Positions 1-5,036 of a DNA stretch of 5,353 nucleotides are shown here, one piece after another. The DNA comes from Thermoplasmata archaeon (GTDB taxonomy: Archaea > Thermoplasmatota > Penumbrarchaeia > Penumbrarchaeales > Penumbrarchaeaceae), in assembly GCA_023145185.1 (NCBI GenBank), contig JAGLEG010000553.1, positions 1 to 5,353 of the forward strand, given 5' to 3'. How positions within the stretch are numbered: position 1 is the stretch's first letter; every line of letters starts with the position of its first letter. The position numbers were made by a program, and so were the translations under genes. The notes under the pieces were generated by a model. It searched no databases and was not told where the DNA came from. It worked only from the letters and a program-made list of their open reading frames with translations.

Positions 1-207
1 TGCCCCGATCCACGTGAGGTTGGCATAGAGCATCCATCTGGAGGTCTGCTCATCCTCTGTGGTCCTGAACTCTTTATTTTCCTCGGCCTCCTCTTCATCA
101 CTTTCCTTTGCCTCCTGCTCCTTTTTCTCTTCCTCAGAAGATTCCTCATCCTTCTCTTTCTGCTTTTCAGAATGTTCCTTATCTTCCGTTTTTTCCTCTT
201 CTTTCAT
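1..207 (-). CDS. Partial Glu/Lys-rich protein, N-terminal 69 residues
   Basis: The reading frame opens at an ATG (207-205) and stays open to the left edge, so only the first 69 residues are visible. A purine-rich Shine-Dalgarno stretch (GGGGGAAGG, about 211-219) sits just upstream and supports this start. Residues 1-57 are extraordinarily charged: 27 Glu/Asp and 12 Lys/Arg. Apart from Met1 and two alanines there is nothing hydrophobic in residues 1-46. The composition then changes abruptly from residue 58 (W-M-L-Y-A-N-L-T-W-I-G-A), which reads like the beginning of a transmembrane helix or hydrophobic core. I infer a cytoplasmic charged tail, disordered or a single alpha-helix, in front of a membrane domain. 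I do not recognise the family. It lies 105 bases downstream of enolase on the same strand and could be co-transcribed or have its own promoter. That it is a real gene is fairly sure; its function is unknown. Confidence 0.7.
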   Translation of the reverse strand, partial: MKEEEKTEDKEHSEKQKEKDEESSEEEKKEQEAKESDEEEAEENKEFRTTEDEQTSRWMLYANLTWIGA

Positions 208-247
208 TGGCCTTCCCCCTTAAATGATACTGCCATTGTTATGGGCT

Positions 248-301
248 GTTGAACGATCAACCATCGCCTAATTCCACCTGTTAACAGGAGTGTGTGGCGA
301 T
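248..301. repeat. Nested inverted repeats between enolase and the acidic-protein gene
   Basis: Three dyads lie in this 105-base gap. A perfect 12-base palindrome, CCTGTTAACAGG, occupies 277-288. It is flanked by an outer 6-base pair of arms, ATCGCC (263-268) and GGCGAT (296-301), so the minus-strand RNA could fold into one interrupted hairpin. A second hairpin has arms GTTGA (248-252) and TCAAC (257-261) around a 4-base loop. There is no U-tract, so it does not look like an intrinsic terminator. It could be an operator for a dimeric repressor, an mRNA processing or stability element, or chance. The dyads are seen directly; any role is inference. Confidence 0.35.
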
Positions 302-312
302 GTCCAGACCCA

Positions 313-1512
313 TTAGACCTCTTCCTCGATCCTTATCAGCTCGTTGAGCTTGGCGATCCTCTCCCCGGATACCGCTCCGGTCTTGATGGCGATGGAACCG
401 AAGGCGACTCCCAGATGTGAGATGGCCGTATCCGTCGTCTCCCCGCTCCTGTGTGAGATGACGGTGTGGTATCCCTCCTCCTTCGCCATCCTTACGGCGT
501 TCATCGTTCCCGTCAGCGTCCCGATCTGATTGGGCTTGATAAGGATGGCGTTGCAGGCGCCCATCTCTACCCCTTTCTCCAGCCTCTCCTCGTTGGTCAC
601 GAACAGGTCGTCCCCTATCACCAGACACTTCTCCCCGACCTCATCTGTCAGCGTGACGTAACCCTCGAAATCCTCCTCGTAGAGGGGGTCCTCAACCGAG
701 AACAGATCGTACTTATCGACAAGCTCACCCACGTAGGCGATCTGACCGTCCAGGTCCAGCGTTCTGTCCTTGTAGACATACTTGCCGTCCTTGTAGAAGG
801 AGGAGGCCGCGAAGTCCAGGCCCGGCTGGATGTCGAAACCCACCTCGTCGCCTATCTCATCGCATGCCTGTTTCACTATCTCCATCGCCTCGTCATTCGT
901 GATCGGCGCCACCCAGGCCCCCTCGTCCCCTTTCCCCAACGCCGCCTTTGGATACCTCTTCTTCAGTATCTCTGACACCCTCTTATGGGTTCGTGCTCCC
1001 GCGAAAACGGACTCCTGGAACGTCTCCCCCTGGGAGATCACAAGGAACTCCTGGATATCAGTTCCACCAATGGCGTGTTGGCCCCCGCCAATTACATTGC
1101 CCATTGGATAGGGGAGCGTCTCTGGCAGCATTCCACCGATGTATCTGTACAACGGAATTCCCAGCGTATCTGCGGCCGCCTTTGCAACGGCGAGGGAGAG
1201 CCCCACGGCGAGGTTCCCGCCGATCCTCTCGAAGTTGTCGGTCCCGTCCAGATCTCCAAGGAGCAGGTCCAGGTCCTCCTGATCGAAGAGGCTGATCCCC
1301 ACCACCTGCGGGATGACCTCCGCCTCGAACAGCTCTATTGCTTTATCGATACCTCCCTTGGGGATCGCCTGTGCCTCGTACATCCCGGTGCTGGCCCCTG
1401 ATGGGGACGCGAACCTTCCGAACCCCTCCTCCCCGTACACGTCGATCTCCACGGTCGGGTTCCCACGGCTGTCCAGTATCTTCCTTATGAATATATCATC
1501 GATCTCCGACAT
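313..1512 (-). CDS. eno: Enolase (phosphopyruvate hydratase)
   Basis: Enolase interconverts 2-phosphoglycerate and phosphoenolpyruvate in cytoplasmic glycolysis and gluconeogenesis. Family hallmarks appear in order (399-residue numbering): ILDSRGNPTVE near the N-terminus, the mobile loop SGASTG (38-43), a catalytic-loop His (146), KGDEG with catalytic Glu197, metal ligands Asp233 (GLDFAAS), Glu274 (SVEDP) and Asp301/302 (GDDL), catalytic Lys326 (KPNQIGT), the SHRSGET loop (353-359) and Lys377 in KTGA, then GERIAKLNELIRIEE. All catalytic and metal positions are present. I chose ATG 1512: it aligns with the usual N-terminus, and GAGTGGT lies just upstream as the Shine-Dalgarno. An in-frame GTG at 1521 would add three residues but lies inside that Shine-Dalgarno. 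The protein is shorter than the roughly 430 residues common elsewhere, mainly after the mobile loop. The His146 loop reads NVIGGGQHAIGG, with Gly where Asn is common. It is transcribed from its own promoter behind a terminator. Confidence 0.97.
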   Translation of the reverse strand: MSEIDDIFIRKILDSRGNPTVEIDVYGEEGFGRFASPSGASTGMYEAQAIPKGGIDKAIELFEAEVIPQVVGISLFDQEDLDLLLGDLDGTDNFERIGGNLAVGLSLAVAKAAADTLGIPLYRYIGGMLPETLPYPMGNVIGGGQHAIGGTDIQEFLVISQGETFQESVFAGARTHKRVSEILKKRYPKAALGKGDEGAWVAPITNDEAMEIVKQACDEIGDEVGFDIQPGLDFAASSFYKDGKYVYKDRTLDLDGQIAYVGELVDKYDLFSVEDPLYEEDFEGYVTLTDEVGEKCLVIGDDLFVTNEERLEKGVEMGACNAILIKPNQIGTLTGTMNAVRMAKEEGYHTVISHRSGETTDTAISHLGVAFGSIAIKTGAVSGERIAKLNELIRIEEEV

Positions 1513-1540
1513 ATCTACCACTCAGGAAAGCTATGGCGGG

Positions 1541-1558
1541 ATTGATAAAAAGACTTTC
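1541..1558 (-). promoter_or_regulatory. Archaeal BRE/TATA promoter of enolase
   Basis: On the minus strand this reads GAAAGTCTTTTTATCAAT: a purine-rich BRE-like GAAAG followed by a T-rich TATA box (CTTTTTATC, 1544-1552). The box lies 31 bases upstream of the enolase ATG. With the usual archaeal spacing of about 25 bases from TATA centre to start site, transcription would begin near 1522, giving a leader of roughly 10 bases that still contains GAGTGGT. A nearly identical element precedes the two-CW gene at 4967-4985, which strengthens the call. The start-site position is inferred. Confidence 0.65.
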
Positions 1559-1598
1559 GTACGTTGATGGAAAATTAGAATCTATTATCCATCAGTAA

Positions 1599-1639
1599 TT
1601 AAAAATAAAAAAAGGGACAGGTTCATGCGAACCTGCCCC
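1599..1639 (-). terminator. Hairpin plus U-tract terminator of the membrane-protein gene
   Basis: In the minus-strand transcript the arms at 1639-1629 and 1624-1614 form an 11-base-pair stem with one G-U wobble and a 4-base loop (1628-1625). A run of seven U, then A, then five U follows at 1613-1601. The wobble position is an A-C mismatch if read on the plus strand, so the structure is oriented for minus-strand transcription. It starts 19 bases after the stop codon of the upstream membrane-protein gene and separates that transcript from the enolase promoter. Confidence 0.85.
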
Positions 1640-1658
1640 CATCGTTCGAAAATATCGA

Positions 1659-1970
1659 TTATTCGCCATTGGCCTTCTTCACGGCAAATCCACCGACGAG
1701 TGGTGATATCCACACTTTTCCGGTGATCGCCATTACGAATCCAACGAGAAGCATTATCATACAAACAATATAGATGATCCATCCCAAAACAGGTATGAAG
1801 GCCAGGAAAAGGCCAATACCCCAGATGAGCGACTGCCAGAAGATCGTCGCCATCTGCTTATCCTCGTCCTTCTTTTTCGTGACGATCAGGATGATCGCAC
1901 CCAGTATCCCAAGCCATCCAAGGATGGCCATGACCTTGTTATCCTCATTCTTTATCGGTTCGCTTCCCAT
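1659..1970 (-). CDS. Small DUF4870/UPF0132 (Tic20-like) membrane protein
   Basis: This 103-residue integral membrane protein has three predicted helices at about 13-31, 44-60 and 63-82, with a charged loop (KKKDEDK, 32-38) after the first. Family-like features are the sequence IFWQSL at the start of helix 2, corresponding to the FHAxQSL-type motif of Tic20/DUF4870/UPF0132 proteins, a Pro-Leu-Gly-Trp break between helices 2 and 3, and the end TGKVWISPLVGGFAVK, resembling the conserved 'GK..k.PliGdlA' tail. These resemblances are from memory of the families. No catalytic role is established for most prokaryotic members, so I assign none. ATG 1970 is supported by GGAGG at 1978-1982, seven bases upstream. 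It is transcribed away from the MazG operon and ends in a strong terminator, so it is probably monocistronic. Confidence 0.85.
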   Translation of the reverse strand: MGSEPIKNEDNKVMAILGWLGILGAIILIVTKKKDEDKQMATIFWQSLIWGIGLFLAFIPVLGWIIYIVCMIMLLVGFVMAITGKVWISPLVGGFAVKKANGE

Positions 1971-2189
1971 CTTTCATTCCTCCTATATAAGAAAATAAGC
2001 GGCTCATTGCCCCTGGGATACAATATTTGGTATGAATATTTATAATTATCGCAGAGGTATAGAAAAATACCCATTTCCATATATAGCAATATCATCGATT
2101 TTGAATATAGAAAACCCTAACAGGACCATTATGCCCGATCGAAGGGCCATTGGGATTATTTTATCATCAAAGAGGGAGATATCCGGCAG
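1971..2189. promoter_or_regulatory. AT-rich divergent intergenic region with candidate promoters
   Basis: This 219-base gap separates the minus-strand membrane-protein gene from the plus-strand operon and should carry both promoters. For the minus strand, the best TATA-like box is TTATAAATA-type sequence at about 2035-2044, giving an inferred leader of some 40 bases; TATATAAG at 1984-1991 is too close to the ATG. For the plus strand, candidates are TATATAG at 2080-2086 (leader about 80 bases) and TTATTTTAT at about 2157-2165. The latter would start transcription almost at the MazG ATG and exclude its Shine-Dalgarno. A weak dyad, GCCC/GGGC around GATCGAA, lies at 2133-2147. No convincing small gene is visible. 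Confidence 0.4.
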
Positions 2190-2543
2190 ATGGACGACGA
2201 TACACATATCTCAAAGCTGAAGGAGGAGACGGCCCGTTTTGCCAGGGAGAGGGACTGGGAGAAGTTCCACAACCCAAAGGACCTCTCCATGGCCCTTGCA
2301 GTGGAAGCCTCCGAGCTGATGGACCTCTATCTGTGGGACAGAGAACCCAATAGGGATGCGCTCGAGGATGAGCTGGGGGACGTCCTGCACTTCCTTCTCG
2401 AGATGTCCAATGCCACAGGGATCGACCTCTCCGAGGCCTTCTGGAAGAAACAGAAAAAGAACGAGGGCAAATACCCCGCCGACCTGGTACGGGGACGGGC
2501 GGACAAATACACCACTTACAAGCACAACCAGGAGGGGAAATGA
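2190..2543 (+). CDS. MazG-like NTP pyrophosphohydrolase (dCTPase/RS21-C6 type)
   Basis: This 117-residue all-alpha protein belongs to the MazG-like nucleotide pyrophosphohydrolases, which hydrolyse (deoxy)NTPs to NMP and pyrophosphate and clear non-canonical nucleotides. The pattern follows the RS21-C6/DCTPP1 subgroup: ARERDWEKFHNPKDL (18-32), the Mg-binding pair E39xxE42 and E61xxD64, and the late KYPADL (94-99) followed by RGRADKYT (101-108). All four acidic metal ligands are present and the length is normal for a stand-alone domain, so it should be active, probably as a multimer. The exact substrate cannot be read from sequence; dCTP or modified pyrimidine dNTPs are the likeliest by family. 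The start is supported by GGGAGAT at 2174-2180. It is the first gene of the plus-strand operon, and its stop overlaps the hutI start (ATGA). Confidence 0.88.
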   Translation: MDDDTHISKLKEETARFARERDWEKFHNPKDLSMALAVEASELMDLYLWDREPNRDALEDELGDVLHFLLEMSNATGIDLSEAFWKKQKKNEGKYPADLVRGRADKYTTYKHNQEGK

Positions 2544-3796
2544 TGGTGGATGACATGATCCTTCACAATATCGGAAAGCTGATCACCTTTCCGGGAGAGG
2601 GTCCCGTCCCTGGAAACTCCATGAACGACCCCCTGATCATCGAGGATGCTGCGGTGACCGTCAGCAAGGGAAAGATAACCGGAGTGGGGCCCGGCAAGGA
2701 GATCTGGGACCGGGCAGACCTGTCGAAGGATGCGGAGTGTATCGACTGCAATGGAAAGTGCGTCGTACCTGGATTCGTGGACCCTCACACACATCTGGTC
2801 TTCGGAGGCTCCAGGGAGTTTGAACTTGGAATGAAGCTGGGAGGCGCCTCATACCTGGACATATTGGAGGCGGGCGGTGGCATACTCAGGACCATGAAGG
2901 ATACAAGGGCCCTCACGGTGGAACAGCTGGTAGAGCAGATGGACCGACGGATGGACAAGATGATCAGATACGGCACCACAACGGTCGAGATCAAATCGGG
3001 TTACGGCCTCGATATCGACACCGAGTTCAGGCTCCTCCAGGCGATCAAGGCCTCGGATCACCCGATGGACCGTGTCGCTACATTCCTGGGACCACACGCC
3101 ATCCCTCCCGAGTACAGGGAGGACCCGGAAGGCTACCTCGACCTGATGATCTCCATGCTCCCCCAGATCAAGGGATCGAACCTGGCGGAGTACGTGGACA
3201 TATTCTGCGAGAGGAACGTATTCGACCTGGAGCAGTCGAGAAGGTTCCTGACAGCAGCGAAGAAGGAGGGGTTGAAGCTGAAGATCCATTCGGACGAGAT
3301 CGCCAACCTGGGAGGTACGAGGATGGGAGCCAAGCTTGGCGCAGTTTCCGCGGACCATCTTCTCGTATCCAACGATGATGACCTGGAGGCGATGAGAGAG
3401 AACGGCACCATACCCGTCCTCCTACCCGGGACCCTCATGACCATATTCGAGGAGCGCGTCCCCAGGGCGAAAGATATGATGGAGATGGGACTTCCAGTGG
3501 CCCTGGCCACTGATATCAACCCCAACTGCATGGTGGAGTCGCTCCAGTTCATCCAGGCACTTGCATGTTACAGGCTGAGGATGACGCCGAACCAGGTCCT
3601 TGCCGCCACAACGGCCAACAGCGCAGCGGCGATCGGCGTGGGTGATCTCAAAGGGAGGATCAGGGAGGGTTACGACGCGGACATCCTGATCCTCAAGGAT
3701 GGTTCCTTCGACCACGTTGTGTACAACTTCGGTGTCAACCACGTTGACACGGTCATAAAGGGTGGAAATATTATCCATAGAGGTTTGGAGTGGTAA
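2540..3796 (+). CDS. hutI: Imidazolonepropionase
   Basis: HutI hydrolyses 4-imidazolone-5-propanoate to N-formimino-L-glutamate, the third step of histidine degradation. It is a cytoplasmic metal-dependent amidohydrolase with a beta-sandwich plus TIM barrel. At 418 residues it is full length. Motifs in order: DPHTHLVFGGSREFE with metal ligands His83 and His85 and substrate-binding Arg92, EIKSGYGL (150-157), GPHAIPPEY with His186, KIHSDE with metal ligand His250 and Glu253, SADHLL with His273, and ATDINPN with catalytic/metal Asp325. This set is specific to HutI rather than generic amidohydrolases. Tandem ATGs occur at 2540 and 2543; GGAGG at 2531-2535 is better spaced for 2543, so the protein may be one residue shorter. 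It overlaps the MazG stop and is probably translationally coupled to it. No other hut gene is in the window. Confidence 0.95.
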   Translation: MMVDDMILHNIGKLITFPGEGPVPGNSMNDPLIIEDAAVTVSKGKITGVGPGKEIWDRADLSKDAECIDCNGKCVVPGFVDPHTHLVFGGSREFELGMKLGGASYLDILEAGGGILRTMKDTRALTVEQLVEQMDRRMDKMIRYGTTTVEIKSGYGLDIDTEFRLLQAIKASDHPMDRVATFLGPHAIPPEYREDPEGYLDLMISMLPQIKGSNLAEYVDIFCERNVFDLEQSRRFLTAAKKEGLKLKIHSDEIANLGGTRMGAKLGAVSADHLLVSNDDDLEAMRENGTIPVLLPGTLMTIFEERVPRAKDMMEMGLPVALATDINPNCMVESLQFIQALACYRLRMTPNQVLAATTANSAAAIGVGDLKGRIREGYDADILILKDGSFDHVVYNFGVNHVDTVIKGGNIIHRGLEW

Positions 3797-3798
3797 CA

Positions 3799-4257
3799 AT
3801 GCAGTTCGACGATGTTGTCAGGAATAGGCACTCGGTGAGGTCCTATACCAATTTCCCCCCGTCCGGGACCGACGTTCAGAGGATCCTGGAGATCGCCAAT
3901 ATGGCACCTTCCGCAGGGGGACTCAAGGCCAGGAACATAATGGTGGTCAGGAAGGGCTCCAAGACCGAAGCGCTCGCGGAGGCCTGCGGTGGACAGCAGT
4001 TCGTGGGGGAGGCGCCATTCGTGATGGTCTTCTGTGCCGACATAGGCAGGATAAAGGCCTACGGCGAACGCGGGGAGAAGCTATACTGCATCCAGGATAC
4101 GGCCGCAGCTGTCCAGAACGCACTGCTCAAGGCAGCAGATCTTGGAATTGGCTCATGCTGGGTAGGGGATTTCGATCCGGAGAAGGTTACCCAGGTCCTC
4201 GGGCTACCCGATCATCTTATCCCCCAGGCGATCGTACCCCTCGGCTACGAGGAGTGA
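3799..4257 (+). CDS. Compact nitroreductase-family flavoprotein
   Basis: This 152-residue protein belongs to the FMN-dependent nitroreductase family, which uses NAD(P)H to reduce nitro compounds, quinones, flavins or other acceptors, usually as a dimer. Recognisable parts are the FMN-phosphate motif RHSVRSY (10-16), MAPSAGGLKARN (35-46), and GIGSCWVGDF (116-125), the late family signature with the CW pair. The chain stops shortly afterwards at VPLGYEE and lacks the C-terminal extension of many members, making it a short version; the natural substrate cannot be deduced. I chose ATG 3799: GGAGTGGT (3787-3794) is well spaced for it, and a GTG at 3790 in the same frame lies inside that Shine-Dalgarno. 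There are only 2 bases after the hutI stop, so it is in the same operon. Confidence 0.9.
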   Translation: MQFDDVVRNRHSVRSYTNFPPSGTDVQRILEIANMAPSAGGLKARNIMVVRKGSKTEALAEACGGQQFVGEAPFVMVFCADIGRIKAYGERGEKLYCIQDTAAAVQNALLKAADLGIGSCWVGDFDPEKVTQVLGLPDHLIPQAIVPLGYEE

Positions 4258-4258
4258 G

Positions 4259-4648
4259 ATGATGTGGACTTACGTGGTCGCCTACCTTGACGTTGAGGAT
4301 ATCCAGACCGCACCATTTATCATGGTCAGGTCCAGAAAAAGAGGGGGATGGGAGATGCCTGGAGGCGGAATGGAGGAGGGTGAAACTCCCATTGGATCCG
4401 CCGAAAGGGAGTTCCTTGAGGAGACGGGCAGACATCTGATCACGGACGGAGATCTATCGGTCCCGTACAAGGGTGGACGCGTATTCTTCGGTGTGACGAA
4501 CAGGAACGCAGTACAGGACCCGATAGAGCACGAGATCTCCGACGTATCCTGGTTCAAAAAGCTGCCAGATGACCTGGCCTACCCTCTGGAGGAGTATGTT
4601 CCGCTGATAGAAATGGGTAGATCGATGATCGAAAAGAGAAAGTTATAG
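4259..4648 (+). CDS. NUDIX hydrolase
   Basis: This 129-residue NUDIX-domain protein should hydrolyse a nucleoside diphosphate linked to another group, using divalent metal ions. The NUDIX box is clear: G36-x5-E42-x7-R50-E51-F52-x-E54-E55-x-G57, with the catalytic REFLEE helix intact. It follows the typical WEMPGGG strand and turn (31-37). The residue after Gly57 is Arg, where a hydrophobic one is usual, a mild oddity. There is no second domain, and the substrate cannot be inferred from sequence. Two adjacent ATGs (4259, 4262) are possible starts; GGAG at 4251-4254 favours 4262 by spacing. It begins one base after the nitroreductase stop and is the last gene of the operon, ending 2 bases from the convergent two-CW gene with no terminator hairpin visible. 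Confidence 0.93.
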   Translation: MMWTYVVAYLDVEDIQTAPFIMVRSRKRGGWEMPGGGMEEGETPIGSAEREFLEETGRHLITDGDLSVPYKGGRVFFGVTNRNAVQDPIEHEISDVSWFKKLPDDLAYPLEEYVPLIEMGRSMIEKRKL

Positions 4649-4650
4649 GT

Positions 4651-4920
4651 TCAGGGTTCGAAGTTCTCACCCTCTTCCAGCATGATCACCTTCATGACGG
4701 GGCAATCCATGCACTTCTTCATCTTATCTGCCCAGTTCGGCTGTAGCTCGCCGTTGCAGAGGGTGCCGCTGACCCTCCAGCAGTATCTGCCACCGTTCTC
4801 ACCCTTGTTCTTGCCGTCGAACTCGGAGCAGGTGGCCGTGGGGCACTCGCCCATCTCATCGACGCTGTCACCATTGGGCTGTTTACCGCATTTGGTTATC
4901 TCCCAACAGTTTAACGTCAT
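4651..4920 (-). CDS. Small cysteine-rich 'two-CW' domain protein
   Basis: This 89-residue soluble protein has eight cysteines (5, 11, 26, 31, 47, 55, 70, 73). Two are in Cys-Trp pairs, NCWE at 4-7 and YCWR at 46-49, and there is a CxxC at 70-73. The arrangement, with CPTAT (26-30), DGKN (35-38), NGGRYCW (42-48) and SGTLC (51-55), matches the widespread prokaryotic 'two-CW domain' proteins as I remember them. Their function is not established. The spacing suggests metal (Zn or Fe-S) binding or a disulfide-rich fold; this is inference. There is no signal peptide or membrane segment. The start at 4920 is supported by GAGG about eight bases upstream and a good promoter. It faces the NUDIX gene tail to tail, so the two transcripts probably overlap. 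Confidence 0.85.
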   Translation of the reverse strand: MTLNCWEITKCGKQPNGDSVDEMGECPTATCSEFDGKNKGENGGRYCWRVSGTLCNGELQPNWADKMKKCMDCPVMKVIMLEEGENFEP

Positions 4921-4966
4921 ACCATGAGCCTCGCAAGTTCATCTACTGTACTGTGAGAGTCGTGTA

Positions 4967-4985
4967 ATTGAATAAAAAGCCTTTC
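4967..4985 (-). promoter_or_regulatory. BRE/TATA promoter of the two-CW gene
   Basis: The minus strand reads GAAAGGCTTTTTATTCAAT: purine-rich BRE-like GAAAGG, then a TATA-type box CTTTTTATT (4971-4979). It lies 50 bases upstream of the ATG, predicting a start site near 4949 and a leader of about 29 bases that includes the Shine-Dalgarno. It matches the enolase promoter element except for one substitution beside the box and one inserted T. The T-rich stretches here and at 4990-4994 may also help end transcription of the upstream partial gene. Confidence 0.6.
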
Positions 4986-5036
4986 CCCTAAAAACGTTCA
5001 GATCACCCTGTTGTGGTTGAATATCAAGGACGGGGC

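Larger units (their letters stand above)
2190..4648 (+). other. Four-gene operon: MazG-like, hutI, nitroreductase, NUDIX
   Basis: Four plus-strand genes follow each other with a 4-base overlap (ATGA at 2540-2543), a 2-base gap and a 1-base gap. Each downstream start has its Shine-Dalgarno inside the end of the previous gene: GGAGG at 2531, GGAGTGGT at 3787 and GGAGTGAG at 4251. No internal promoter or terminator is seen. A single transcript with translational coupling is strongly implied. The mix of two nucleotide-cleaning hydrolases, a flavin reductase and a histidine-catabolic amidohydrolase does not spell out one known pathway. Confidence 0.8.

Noticed and set aside
61..200. Repetitive-looking purine/pyrimidine-rich stretch as a DNA repeat
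   Set aside because: It has no regular period and is explained by Glu/Lys codons (GAA, GAG, AAA, AAG) of the acidic protein.
466..975. Long plus-strand open frames opposite enolase
   Set aside because: They are antisense shadows of a clearly conserved gene; their translations are low-quality and have no ribosome-binding site.
1984..1991. TATATAAG as the TATA box of the membrane-protein gene
   Set aside because: It lies only 14-21 bases upstream of the ATG, so transcription would start inside the gene; GGAGG next to it also requires a leader.
2032..2220. Plus-strand open frame of 62 codons in the divergent intergenic region
   Set aside because: It overlaps the MazG start in another frame, lacks a convincing Shine-Dalgarno, resembles no protein I know and covers the AT-rich promoter region.
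2849..3358. Long minus-strand open frames opposite hutI
   Set aside because: hutI is full length with all motifs on the other strand; these are consequences of its codon bias.
4652..4666. GGTTCGAA resembling a tRNA T-loop
   Set aside because: It is the coding end of the two-CW gene (residues ENFEP), and no acceptor stem, D-arm or anticodon arm surrounds it.
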